From: Rhizobium leguminosarum bv. viciae USDA 2370
GTDB lineage: Bacteria > Pseudomonadota > Alphaproteobacteria > Rhizobiales > Rhizobiaceae
Direction of reading: 5' to 3'
Length of the DNA: 64,000 bases
Assembly (NCBI RefSeq): GCF_002008365.1
Contig: NZ_MRDL01000050.1
Coordinates: 29,770 to 93,769, forward strand
Made by a program: the position numbers and the translations under genes. The notes beneath the pieces are model-generated. The model saw only the letters and a list, made by a program, of their open reading frames with translations. It was not told the origin of the DNA and made no database searches. Positions 8,702 through 16,154 of the stretch are shown one piece after another. Positions within the stretch are counted from its first letter, which is position 1; each line of letters opens with the position of its first letter.

Positions 8702-8726
8702 GGAACTATATCTTATCGGTGGCGTT
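8702..8726 (+). promoter_or_regulatory. Strong EcfG-type promoter (GGAAC-N16-CGTT)
   Basis: A perfect match: GGAAC at 8702-8706, 16 bases, CGTT at 8723-8726. It is 36 bases before the DUF1236 start codon at 8762. This is the best EcfG promoter candidate in the window. Confidence 0.7.
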
Positions 8727-8761
8727 TACCGGGACACTAAAAATCCTGGGAGGATAACAAC

Positions 8762-9049
8762 ATGAAAACACTGGTCATCTCTGCAGCAGCGCTGTTTCTG
8801 TCCCTCGGAGGCGCGGCGGTCGCGCAGACGACGACGGTCGTCGTTCCTGGCGAGGTCAGGACCTATGTCGAAAAACAGGAAACGCCATCCGTCACCTTTG
8901 AAGGTGACGTCGCAGTCGGCACGGCTTTTCCTGACACGGTCGAGATCCACAAGATTCCCGATCAACCTGATTACGGTTATGTAGTCGTCAACAAAAGACG
9001 TGTGCTCGTCAATCCGAAGACCCGCACAGTGATTGAGGTCATCAAATAA
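8762..9049 (+). CDS. DUF1236 family exported protein (short form)
   Basis: A 95-residue protein with a signal peptide (about residues 1-21, ending in AVAQ). The DUF1236 domain follows, with VGTAFPDTVEIHKIPDQPDYGYVVVNKRRVLVNP and a C-terminal T-V-I-E-V-I. Predicted periplasmic; function unknown. It starts after a GGGAGGA ribosome site and a perfect EcfG-type promoter. Two larger family members lie at 15657 and 16155, so the family is expanded in this region. This copy lacks the glycine-rich or low-complexity linker of the others. Confidence 0.85.
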   Translation: MKTLVISAAALFLSLGGAAVAQTTTVVVPGEVRTYVEKQETPSVTFEGDVAVGTAFPDTVEIHKIPDQPDYGYVVVNKRRVLVNPKTRTVIEVIK

Positions 9050-9058
9050 CTTCAAAGT

Positions 9059-9085
9059 ATCGCGGGCTTGCTTCCTGCCCGCGAT
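9059..9085 (+). terminator. Hairpin terminator after DUF1236 gene
   Basis: ATCGCGGGC (9059-9067) and GCCCGCGAT (9077-9085) form a perfect 9-bp stem with a 9-base loop ten bases after the stop codon. It lies between convergent genes and may serve both. Confidence 0.6.
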
Positions 9086-9103
9086 GCCTCTCCTCCGTCC
9101 GCA

Positions 9104-10243
9104 TCAGGTGCCGTTCGCTCGGGGAGCGAGGGCTGAATTCAGCTTGGCATCCACCGCAGCCAGCCGTATCAGATGACGTCGTAATCGCGGGGTCTCCTTT
9201 GGGCATTCGAGACGCGAAGGACCAATATGATCGTCAAATTTCAACCTCTTCATTAGCGGCTGATCTTCACGGTTTGCTGTGGTCGTCCCGAGACGAAGAC
9301 AGTGTTGTATTCCGCGCAGACCCTTCTCGAGCACAAGCCGAACCACGAACCACGGGTCGCTTCGGAAAATCACCCCAATGGTCACGACTGACAGATACGT
9401 TCTCCGAGCTTGTCGGAATTCCCAAAACGCATATTTCTGCGTGGCGTCGATTGCACTTCCGATCGCGTATCGGGGGACTTGCGGATTTGCGGCCAGCGAA
9501 CGCCGGACGACTTCCAGAGCACTTTTGCCCATTCGCAGGTGATCGGAAGACATGCTGCCTGGATGCTTTCGATATCCCACCAGCCGTTCGGGAACGACTT
9601 CGATGAAGTAGCGTGCGGCTAGCTTGAGCTCGAAATCGAGGTCTTCGCAGCCTCCAATGCCCACTGCTGCATATGAGCTATCAAACCCACCTATCGCAAG
9701 CGCGACGTCACGCCGGACGAGGAGCGCGCTTCCATTCCCTATATACTTAACATTCAGATGCCGGGCATAGATATATCCTCTTGCAACATCGGAACTGCCA
9801 GGGCGAACGATCTCGTCGTCCTCGTTGATGATGTAATGCAGCGTGTAGACCGCAGCCCAGTGCGAGGGCAACCGCTTGAGGGCGTTCACCTGCTTTTCGA
9901 TTTTCGTTGGGTGCCAGAGATCGTCCGCATCAAGGAATGCCACGAATCGACCTGATGATGCCTCGATCCCAGCATTCCTTGCGGCGGCGACACCGCGGTT
10001 GGGGGTGGACAGGAGGTGGATCCGTGAGTCTGACGTCACTATCTGCTCGACGAGTTTTGCCGTGTCGTCCGTGGAACCGTCGTTGACAACGACAATCTCC
10101 AGGGCGGCGTAGGTCTGGCGCATAGCGGACCGAAGCGTGCGCTCAATGTAAGTGGAAGCATTGAAGGCCGGGATGACTACCGAGACCAGAGGCTGGTCAG
10201 AATGAAATGTGTCAGGTCGATCTTCAACTTTATATGAAAGCAT
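9104..10243 (-). CDS. Family 2 glycosyltransferase
   Basis: A 379-residue inverting GT-A glycosyltransferase. The N-terminal domain starts PLVSVVIPAFNASTYIERTL, continues with VVVNDGSTDDT and RGVAAARNAGI, and carries the nucleotide-sugar and metal motif FLDADDLWHPTKI (DxD). The middle holds a GGFDSSYAAVGIGGCEDLDFELKL acceptor-side segment. The C-terminal tail of about 130 residues has no recognised domain. It stands alone, convergent with the DUF1236 gene, with no polysaccharide cluster nearby, so acceptor and donor cannot be inferred. The start has only a weak ribosome site. Confidence 0.87.
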   Translation of the reverse strand: MLSYKVEDRPDTFHSDQPLVSVVIPAFNASTYIERTLRSAMRQTYAALEIVVVNDGSTDDTAKLVEQIVTSDSRIHLLSTPNRGVAAARNAGIEASSGRFVAFLDADDLWHPTKIEKQVNALKRLPSHWAAVYTLHYIINEDDEIVRPGSSDVARGYIYARHLNVKYIGNGSALLVRRDVALAIGGFDSSYAAVGIGGCEDLDFELKLAARYFIEVVPERLVGYRKHPGSMSSDHLRMGKSALEVVRRSLAANPQVPRYAIGSAIDATQKYAFWEFRQARRTYLSVVTIGVIFRSDPWFVVRLVLEKGLRGIQHCLRLGTTTANREDQPLMKRLKFDDHIGPSRLECPKETPRLRRHLIRLAAVDAKLNSALAPRANGT

Positions 10244-10637
10244 TGCAGATCTCTCGCCACGTCAATCACAAAGATACTTTCGTACAGGTGAAGGGACTGC
10301 TTTTGATTTCTGCCGTTTCCCTACATTCAATTCGGGGCGGGCAAATCCCAGCCGCCGACATTGTTGGAACGCCGTCAACAAGCCTACACTCTAACTTTGT
10401 TCTGCGGGCGCAAACGGACTTTGGTCCGACGTAGACCCTCTACTTTCGGAGAAGAGGGTAGATATGTCAGCCGCACGTTGGTGAAAAACTGGAAGAAATT
10501 CGGGCCTGGCTGTCAAGATCTCGTCCTTCGACACTTCGTTCACGCGGGTCGCGGACAGGGCGCGGGCGCGCGATCTCAGTGAGGCAACCCGATCTCGGAC
10601 CTTAGTTGGGGATGCTTGAGACTGAAGTCCTACACGT

Positions 10638-10662
10638 GGAACCGCTTGTGGCGGGGAGTGTT
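10638..10662 (+). promoter_or_regulatory. Candidate EcfG-type promoter (GGAAC-N16-TGTT)
   Basis: GGAAC at 10638-10642 and TGTT at 10659-10662 are 16 bases apart, 58 bases before the receiver gene at 10721. The stretch 10244-10637 has no gene. It does contain two small stems, CGGAC/GTCCG at 10415-10428 and ACCCTCT/AGAGGGT at 10435-10459. Confidence 0.45.
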
Positions 10663-10720
10663 TTCGTTGGCGACGCCAGAGAGCGCCGCGCCGATTTTGA
10701 AGCCGCCCTGGAGACCAAAC

Positions 10721-11098
10721 ATGCGTCTGCTCATCGTCGAAGAAGAACCGGGAATCGCTCTGGTGATCGAGGAGGTCGCGATCGACGCCGGATTCGAAAT
10801 CACTGGCATCGCGGGAGACATGTCAGAGGCTCTGGAGCTCGGCTCCGAAGCGGACATCGCCATCATCGACGTCCGGCTTGGGGATGGACTGACCGGGCCG
10901 TCCATTGCCCGCGCCCTCTTTTCCGGGTTCGGACTTGGTGTGGTGTATTTCACCCTGAACCCCGGCCTTGTCGAAAACCCGGAGGGCCGAGCTGTCGTCA
11001 CCAAACCCGCGAGTCCGGAAAGAATAGTGGACGCGTTGTCTATGGCAGCCAAGAACGCAAGAACGCATCGCGTCGCGAGCAAGCCCACCTTCCACTGA
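10721..11098 (+). CDS. Single-domain response regulator
   Basis: A 125-residue receiver domain with no output domain. Phosphoacceptor Asp50 lies in ADIAIIDVRLGDG, the conserved Lys in VVTKPAS and the acidic pocket in VEEEPG. Length and the atypical VEEEPG start resemble the CheY-like receivers that partner HWE kinases in rhizobia, which makes the two HWE kinases near 2-4 kb or the GAF kinase at 18 kb candidate donors. The start at 10721 is chosen because receiver homology begins there. A candidate EcfG promoter precedes it. Confidence 0.85.
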   Translation: MRLLIVEEEPGIALVIEEVAIDAGFEITGIAGDMSEALELGSEADIAIIDVRLGDGLTGPSIARALFSGFGLGVVYFTLNPGLVENPEGRAVVTKPASPERIVDALSMAAKNARTHRVASKPTFH

Positions 11099-11283
11099 AC
11101 GCTTGAGGCGCCGTTGATCGGTTTCCTCCCCCCAAACCCAGTGCTGCCGACACTATTCCTATTGTCGGTCGGGAGATGCACCTGCCCACTCCGCAATCGT
11201 ATGAAGCGGCTGTGCTCGAATTTTTCAACGAAGGCTACCCTCGGGGAACTCCTCATGACGCCCAACATGGATCGACAGCGCTT

Positions 11284-11406
11284 CACCAGGGAGGTTCTGA
11301 CTGGATACAGCAACATCGCTAAAACCTCCCTGGTGTCCTCTCAACAAGGATGAGGAAAATTTAAGTGAGACAGCGCCGAGGGGAAGACGGACCTAAGTCC
11401 GACTAG
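11284..11406 (+). ncRNA. Repeated two-hairpin leader element, copy A
   Basis: Stem 1 is perfect over 13 bp (11284-11296 with 11323-11335: CACCAGGGAGGTT and AACCTCCCTGGTG). Stem 2 is CGGAC/GTCCG (11388-11392 with 11397-11401), followed by CTAG. A near-copy lies at 13848-13990. One stem-1 pair differs as C-G here and T-A there, a compensatory change that supports RNA structure. It precedes the short BON gene at 11482 by about 75 bases, so a leader regulator or a separate small RNA are both possible. Confidence 0.5.
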
Positions 11407-11481
11407 CGCTCCAGGACCTGCTTCTCATGGTAGGCTTGAAGTAATATGAAGCTCCGCGGAGGGACGGAACAGGAGGATGAT

Positions 11482-11652
11482 ATGAAGTTCGGTTCCGACA
11501 AAGCCAGCCATGAAGAGCGCTGCTCCCAAGGCCATAGTTCAGGCTACATAACAAACGCCGCCGACCGCGAGAAAGGCATCTCGCTTGCGGCGATGATCGT
11601 CGGCAAGGAGAACGTCCAAGACCGGATGGTGAGCCGCTTCCCCACGCAGTAG
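11482..11652 (+). CDS. Truncated BON-domain protein
   Basis: A 56-residue protein that matches the gene at 15255 from its ribosome site (ACAGGAGGA) to its stop, except for an in-frame loss of 34 residues after HEERCSQGHSS. The missing part holds the first helix and strands of the BON fold, so this version probably cannot form the domain. The ends MKFG and DRMxSRFxTQ are conserved. Translation signals are intact, so a peptide may still be made. It is best viewed as an internally deleted paralogue. Confidence 0.6.
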   Translation: MKFGSDKASHEERCSQGHSSGYITNAADREKGISLAAMIVGKENVQDRMVSRFPTQ

Positions 11653-11857
11653 CGCGTCGCAATCTTTCAGATTCTCTACCAGTCCTGTCGCCGGAGCCGG
11701 ACGCGATCAGATATCTGAACCGGCATACCATGTCGTTTCGCTGAGACCTGCAAAATCACGATATAACGCAGGCCTAACTAAAAGTGTTCAGCGCTATTCG
11801 GGAGCAAATGCCACCAGCTCGGTATTGGAGTTCCGCTCTCGATGCTTAGCCATCGCA

Positions 11858-12844
11858 TCAGTTGAGGCGAAATACTCCTGTCAGGAACTTCTTCACCGTG
11901 GCTTGCGCTGCCTCGGTCGCAGCTTTGTCGTAGCCCACTGTTGAACCGAGCTCCACACAAGCATCATTGAAGGTGAAGGGTTTGCCAGTCTCGACATTGA
12001 TTATCTTGCCGTCTTCCTCGCGGCGCTGACAATTGCGAGAGGATTGTGCGCTTTGCGTAACGGAAACCAACCGCGCATCGGGGTTATCGAACCCGTGGTG
12101 CGCGCCGGGGTACTCGGTCATGACAGCGTCCTTTCCGGCGGCGTTGAGACGCGTGATGTAATCAAGGCACGTCACAGCCAGGGTCGTGTCGTCCGCCGCG
12201 CCGTGGAATTCGCGGACTGGTGCGTCTGCAATGTCGAGTTCATCAATGAAGTGAAAGTTGCACGCAGGGTAGAACGAAAGATGTGCGGCAATACGCGCCT
12301 TTGCTGACCCATGGAGAGCTTGGAAGCGCCGCATGCTGGTATAGAGCGCTGCGGTGGCGCCGCGCGAGAAGCCCATCACGGCGATGCGTGACGGATCGAT
12401 CCGCGGGTGCGCCGCGAGCGCGTCGACCGCGCGATAGGTGTCGTAGAATTGTGCGAACAAGCTCAGGCGCGACTGATCTGTCTCGACCTGATCTATGCCT
12501 CTACCGCCGAAACTATCAAGGCGGAACGTGGCGATGCCCATTCTGTTGAGAAATTCGCCCCATCGGACTGCTGGCGTGCTGTTGGCAGCACCATTGGAAC
12601 CATGGAGCAGAATGACGGCCGGCAGATGCTCGTTCCAACCGGGAAATCGGAGCTGGCCGGTCAGCGTCACAGCAACTCCATTCGCCGTATTCCCCTGCAA
12701 GAACTGCTCGTCCGTCAGGGTGAGCGACGGCACTCTCAATGTCTCGTCTGGCGGAAATTTCGGCCGGACTTCCCCAGTGTGTCCGTGCGCTGCGAACAGT
12801 GTCACGATGCACAGTGTGAGGGCGGCTCCGATGAAGCGTGCCAT
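11858..12844 (-). CDS. Exported dienelactone-hydrolase-like alpha/beta hydrolase
   Basis: A 328-residue hydrolase with a signal peptide (about residues 1-24). The fold is marked by the oxyanion segment VILLHGSNGAAN, the nucleophile elbow GFSRG, the acid in HGAADDT and the catalytic His in YPGAHHGFDNP, all spaced as in dienelactone hydrolase family proteins. A Cys-containing C-terminal part follows (NCQRREEDG, NDACVELG). The start is ATG 12844, seven bases after GGAGGT; an in-frame GTG at 12853 overlaps that site. Predicted periplasmic esterase or lactonase, substrate unknown. Bases 11653-11857 hold nothing clear. Confidence 0.85.
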   Translation of the reverse strand: MARFIGAALTLCIVTLFAAHGHTGEVRPKFPPDETLRVPSLTLTDEQFLQGNTANGVAVTLTGQLRFPGWNEHLPAVILLHGSNGAANSTPAVRWGEFLNRMGIATFRLDSFGGRGIDQVETDQSRLSLFAQFYDTYRAVDALAAHPRIDPSRIAVMGFSRGATAALYTSMRRFQALHGSAKARIAAHLSFYPACNFHFIDELDIADAPVREFHGAADDTTLAVTCLDYITRLNAAGKDAVMTEYPGAHHGFDNPDARLVSVTQSAQSSRNCQRREEDGKIINVETGKPFTFNDACVELGSTVGYDKAATEAAQATVKKFLTGVFRLN

Positions 12845-13101
12845 GTCAAGCACCTCCGACTTGGCGCTAACTTAGCACGTTACGCCGCCAAACCATATTA
12901 CTTCCTCGACCTGAGGCGGATTGATATACCAGCCAACCAGCAAGCCCGATTGTCTGGTGGCATTTGCTGCCCAACTCCGGTGTTCAGTCGCTCATAGAGT
13001 GTCTCTAGACGTTTCCCAAACGCTTGCCATGTCTATGCCGAACAGCCAGTCGATGGACCACAGATGGCTTTTCTTCAGCCCGAGGAGATGGAGAGTGCAG
13101 C

Positions 13102-13712
13102 TTGCCAGCCATCACGCTAGCGATCGTGGACGACCACCCTCTTTTTCGAGAAGGGGTGAGCCGCAGTCTGTCCGAAATTGATGATTTCGTCGTTGTAGGC
13201 GAAGGGGCGAGCGCCGATGACGCGACCACGCTGGCGACGTCCCACAGGCCCGACGTCCTTCTGCTCGACGTGTCCATGCCCGGAGGAGGAATCGACGCGA
13301 TTTCCGATATCCTGGCACGAAGCCCACAGACAAAGGTCCTGATGCTGACCGCCTCGGAGGACGTCGACTCTGTTGTCGCGGCACTACGACGGGGCGCAGC
13401 CGGATACATCGTCAAGGGTATCGGATCACGCGGACTTGCTGAGGCCATTCGAACGGTCGTCGGAGGCTCGAGGTACATCTCGCCGAGCATGCGCGCCAAG
13501 GTCGAAAAAACTCTTCTCGACAGACCGGCTTCACTGACGCCCCGCGAAACCGAGGTGATAGAACTGGTCGCCGGCGGACTTACCAACAAGCAAATCGCGC
13601 GCCGTCTGGACCTCCAGGAGAAAACGATCAAGCATCACATGACCGAATACTGTCCAAGCTTGGCGCCAGCAATCGGACGGAAGCAGCCATCAGATGGCGC
13701 CAGGGTGTCTAG
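13102..13712 (+). pseudogene. NarL/FixJ-type response regulator, frameshifted in the HTH
   Basis: The receiver domain is intact (IVDDHPLFREGVSRSL, phosphoacceptor in DVLLLDVSMPGG, Lys in YIVKG). The LuxR-type HTH begins normally (LTPRETEVIELVAGGLTNKQIARRLDLQEKTIKHHMTE) but the frame is lost at 13646-13647. Adding one A there restores ILSKLGASNRTEAAIRW and a stop at 13710-13712, giving a normal 203-residue regulator. In the sequence as given, the frame runs on to 13830 with a nonsense tail. The start is TTG 13102, eight bases after GGAG. It is a real decay event or a homopolymer error. Confidence 0.75.
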
Positions 13713-13847
13713 CGGAGGTAGCGTAGCTACGGCGCCGAAGGCGCACGGGCTGATCGCCAAGGATTCGAGGTCGCCGACCGTTCGGATTTCTATCCGTGTC
13801 CTACAAACGCAAAGGATTCCGCATTTATAGCGGCGTTGGGGAGTCAT

Positions 13848-13990
13848 CAGGGAAGTTCTGACTGGAGTTGGGCCACATGCTTAAACCTCCCTGACGACCT
13901 TGCAAGGATTACGAGCCTGACGTCCTTGCAAGGATCAGGAGAATTTAATGCGGATCGTGCCGAGGGAAAGCCGGACTTAAGTCCGGCTAG
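13848..13990 (+). ncRNA. Repeated two-hairpin leader element, copy B
   Basis: Homologous to copy A at 11284. Stem 1 is CAGGGAAGTT (13848-13857) with AACCTCCCTG (13884-13893), extended by a T-A pair. Stem 2 is a perfect GCCGGAC/GTCCGGC palindrome (13970-13976 with 13981-13987). Between them CCTTGCAAGGAT occurs twice (about 13898 and 13923), a local duplication absent from copy A. The BON gene this leader should serve (15255) is now separated from it by the inserted element 14033-15213. Confidence 0.5.
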
Positions 13991-14024
13991 TGATGTCATG
14001 GCACGCCGCTCATATCTAATGCGA

Positions 14025-14057
14025 GGTATGTGCGGAATTATGTAGCAAGTGCCACCA
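14025..14057 (+). repeat. Left target duplication and terminal inverted repeat
   Basis: GGTATGTG (14025-14032) is the left copy of an 8-bp direct repeat. The 25-bp terminal repeat follows (14033-14057, beginning CGGAATTATGTAGCAA) and is matched in inverse at 15189-15213 with one mismatch. Confidence 0.85.
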
Positions 14058-14087
14058 GAACTGCAAAAGTGAGAACGCTGCCCGCAA

Positions 14088-14705
14088 TCAGAGGCCAGGT
14101 TCATTGCCGGGCTCTTGAATGGAGTTCCAGAGGGTGGCCGGCGTAAAATCATAGCCCAAGCGCATCCATTGCATTACATCGAACGGGTGCGCGACAATGA
14201 GATCCGCACTGCCGATCTCATATCTTAAAGCCTGTAGGGTTCGCTGGCCCGAATGAGTAGTGTTGACCACTTGCGTGTCTACGACAGAAGCGTCCTTGGT
14301 TGCAAAATCCCTCAAATTGTCCGTAACAAGAATGTCGGCTTCGGCGCCAAAGGCTGTAGCTAGCACGCCTGCATCCTCTGCGTCAGACATGGCGAAGCGC
14401 TCTTCTCCGCCCAAAATAAGATAGGGATCGAGCGAATCTGGCCCATATTTCATGATGTCGATAATGGAGTTGGTATACGCCTTAATGCGGTCTTCCGTGA
14501 ACTGCAGCCGACGGAGAACCGTCTCGAGGGTTTCGACCATCTCGAACGAGATGACTAGCTGAGCTCTGTCATCTATGCCCCATTTTTGGCTGCTAACCAT
14601 CGACACCAGAGTCTGGATTGCAGTTCCTTTATGGCCACGGTCGTGCGCCATTATGTTGCCGACGAAGACGTTGACATCGAGCAGCACTCGGACAGGACGA
14701 TCCAT
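14088..14705 (-). CDS. PIN-domain toxin (putative RNase)
   Basis: A 205-residue PIN-domain protein, probably an Mg-dependent ribonuclease toxin. The acidic residues expected of the active site are visible in VLLDVNVFV near the N-terminus, in SDAEDAGVLATAF and in ILVTDNLRDF. It starts three bases after the stop of the antitoxin gene, the usual antitoxin-first order. It is longer than typical VapC (about 130), with a C-terminal extension of about 50 residues (AHPFDVMQWMRLGYDF). The gene nearly fills the left half of the inserted element, ending 31 bases inside the left terminal repeat. Confidence 0.82.
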   Translation of the reverse strand: MDRPVRVLLDVNVFVGNIMAHDRGHKGTAIQTLVSMVSSQKWGIDDRAQLVISFEMVETLETVLRRLQFTEDRIKAYTNSIIDIMKYGPDSLDPYLILGGEERFAMSDAEDAGVLATAFGAEADILVTDNLRDFATKDASVVDTQVVNTTHSGQRTLQALRYEIGSADLIVAHPFDVMQWMRLGYDFTPATLWNSIQEPGNEPGL

Positions 14706-14708
14706 GTC

Positions 14709-15065
14709 TTACTTCCGGTGTGCTGCGGCACGGGCGAGAGCCGTCGCTTCTTCCAACATGTCGATCTCGCTGGAAACTTCTTCTGTCCCCCCGAAGCGGT
14801 GCTCGGATGCTAGGTCGGTGGTTGCCTTCTCAAGGCGAACTCGCGCCGCCGCTGCCATCATTTCACGGCCAAGCCTGTTGATAGTGTCCTGGTCGTTCTG
14901 TGCGTTTAACTCGAGTAGGAAATCACGGACACCCTTGGGCAGCCCAACGAATACTGCGATTGCGCTGGAAACCGCATTCGATATGGACCTGTTTTCCATC
15001 GAGGCCACCGCCTTCAATTTCATCGCCGTTTTGCCATCGACATTCGCCGAAACTGTAGAGGACAT
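14709..15065 (-). CDS. Ribbon-helix-helix-like antitoxin
   Basis: A 118-residue protein upstream of the PIN toxin. The N-terminal part (STVSANVDGKTAMKLKAVAS, then RSISNAVSSAIAVFV) has the strand-helix-helix pattern of RHH antitoxins. The Glu/Ala-rich C-terminus (SSEIDMLEEATALARAAAHRK) would bind and block the toxin. A TAGGAG ribosome site precedes the start. A dyad just upstream of the gene (15076-15098) is a plausible self-operator. The fold call is inferred from pattern rather than from a close family match. Confidence 0.72.
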   Translation of the reverse strand: MSSTVSANVDGKTAMKLKAVASMENRSISNAVSSAIAVFVGLPKGVRDFLLELNAQNDQDTINRLGREMMAAAARVRLEKATTDLASEHRFGGTEEVSSEIDMLEEATALARAAAHRK

Positions 15066-15075
15066 CGCAGACTCC

Positions 15076-15098
15076 TATAGAAATACACCATTCCTATA
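15076..15098 (-). promoter_or_regulatory. Dyad operator of the toxin-antitoxin operon
   Basis: TATAG-N-AAT-N5-ATT-N-CTATA is symmetric over 23 bases with one unpaired position per arm. It overlaps the ribosome site of the antitoxin gene, where an RHH protein would repress its own operon. Confidence 0.5.
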
Positions 15099-15188
15099 TA
15101 CCTTCTGAGGCAGTGAATTTCAATAGGAGTTCGCGTCAACATACCTAGCAACGAATGTCACATACTCACGCCTCAAGACCCGCTTCGT

Positions 15189-15221
15189 TGGTGGCAATTG
15201 CTACATAATTCCGGGTATGTG
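15189..15221 (-). repeat. Right terminal inverted repeat and target duplication
   Basis: The inverse 25-bp repeat (15189-15213) ends in GCTACATAATTCCG and is followed directly by GGTATGTG (15214-15221), identical to 14025-14032. Confidence 0.85.
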
Positions 15222-15254
15222 TACGTCCGTAGAGGGGCGGAACAGGAGGACAAA

Positions 15255-15527
15255 ATGAAGTTCGGCCCCGATAACTACAATCATGAAGAGCGCTGCTCGC
15301 AAGGCCATAGTTCGGCGTCCACGATCGCGACAATCGAAGCATCCCTTTCCGCCGATCCTAATATCGACAGCAGTGCCATCGAGGTCAGGATGCACGGCCC
15401 TGTGGTCCTGCTCGAAGGCTTTATAACCAAGGCTGCAGACCGCGACAAAGCCATCTCGCTTGCCGCGATGATCGTCGGCTGGGAGAACGTCCAGGACCGG
15501 ATGCTGAGCCGTTTTACCACGCAGTAG
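15255..15527 (+). CDS. BON-domain protein
   Basis: A 90-residue protein with one BON domain. TIATIEASLSADPNIDSSAIEVRMHG and VVLLEGFITKAADRDKAISLAAMIVG show the alpha-beta pattern and the conserved glycines; BON domains bind phospholipid or osmotic-stress partners. No signal peptide is visible, so it is probably cytosolic. The start at 15255 follows AACAGGAGGA. Its original leader (copy B, 13848-13990) has been pushed about 1.2 kb upstream by the inserted element. The shortened paralogue at 11482 lacks 34 residues of the domain. Confidence 0.8.
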   Translation: MKFGPDNYNHEERCSQGHSSASTIATIEASLSADPNIDSSAIEVRMHGPVVLLEGFITKAADRDKAISLAAMIVGWENVQDRMLSRFTTQ

Positions 15528-15589
15528 ACAGCCGAATTCTGCGGCTCGGACCAAGGTCTGACCAAGCCCCGGCATGAGGTCCTACTTCT

Positions 15590-15614
15590 GGAACACTTCC
15601 TCCATCTTTCGGTT
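15590..15614 (+). promoter_or_regulatory. Candidate EcfG-type promoter (GGAAC-N16-GGTT)
   Basis: GGAAC at 15590-15594, 16 bases, GGTT at 15611-15614, which is 43 bases before the DUF1236 start at 15657. Confidence 0.5.
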
Positions 15615-15656
15615 TGTCTCCGCAGCGGAACCAACCGCATCCAAGGAGGAAAACAG

Positions 15657-16052
15657 ATGAATATCAAAGTAGTAGGAATCGCCGCGGGCATCCTGTTGGC
15701 ATCGACTTCTGCCTTTGCGCAGTCGTCCACAGTGACGGGCGCAGCAGGCGGTGCTGCAACGGGTGCCATTGTCGGCGGCCCGGTCGGTGCTGCTGTCGGC
15801 GGCATCGTCGGCGGCGTGGCGGGTAGCGTCATCGATCCGCCGCCGCAGAAGGTGGTGACCTATGTTCAGCAGGCTCCGGCCCCGACCACGCGTGTCGTGG
15901 TGAAGGAGAAGGTCGTCGTCGGACAGCCCCTGCCGGAGACCGTGGTCGTCACGCCAATTCCCGACGACCCAAAATATGCATACGCGATCGTCAACGATGA
16001 GCGTGTGATCGTCGAACCTTCCTCCCGGAAGGTCATTCAGGTCATTCAGTGA
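15657..16052 (+). CDS. DUF1236 protein with glycine-zipper segment
   Basis: A 131-residue exported protein. A signal peptide (about 1-21, ending AFAQ) is followed by a Gly/Ala-rich segment, AAGGAATGAIVGGPVGAAVGG and on, that looks like a glycine-zipper membrane-inserting region. The DUF1236 core (VGQPLPETVVVTPIPDDPKYAYAIVNDERVIVEPSSRKVIQVIQ) completes it. It should associate with the outer or inner membrane from the periplasm. AGGAGG precedes the start, and a candidate EcfG promoter lies upstream. Role unknown. Confidence 0.85.
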   Translation: MNIKVVGIAAGILLASTSAFAQSSTVTGAAGGAATGAIVGGPVGAAVGGIVGGVAGSVIDPPPQKVVTYVQQAPAPTTRVVVKEKVVVGQPLPETVVVTPIPDDPKYAYAIVNDERVIVEPSSRKVIQVIQ

Positions 16053-16057
16053 CCATC

Positions 16058-16073
16058 GGCGGCTGAAGCCGCC
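16058..16073 (+). terminator. Short hairpin after DUF1236 gene
   Basis: GGCGGC-TGAA-GCCGCC with a following CCCTTTA resembles an intrinsic terminator. It may be leaky, since no promoter is obvious for the next gene at 16155. Confidence 0.5.
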
Positions 16074-16154
16074 CCCTTTACAGCAGTCAGGGCACGCATC
16101 CGACGCATGAGAATGCGGGGCGGCATCGCGTGCCCGAAACCTCGGAGATTGATC

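Larger units (their letters stand above)
14033..15213. mobile_element. Non-autonomous transposon-like element carrying a toxin-antitoxin pair
   Basis: The element is 1,181 bp, has 25-bp terminal inverted repeats with a single mismatch and is flanked by a perfect 8-bp direct repeat. It encodes no transposase; its only genes are the PIN-RHH pair, both on the minus strand. Removing it with one direct repeat leaves 76 bases between the stem-2 end of the leader (from 13985) and the end of the AGGAGG before the BON gene. The uninterrupted copy A locus has exactly 76 over the same interval. That is strong evidence for insertion. The family is unclear; 8-bp duplications are known for IS66, ISL3, IS256 and IS1595 types. 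Confidence 0.82.

Noticed and set aside
14033..15213. Assignment of the toxin-antitoxin element to the IS21 family
   Set aside because: The left end can be read as TGTGCGGAATTATG, but the right end lacks the matching CA terminus, and the 8-bp duplication fits the boundaries better.
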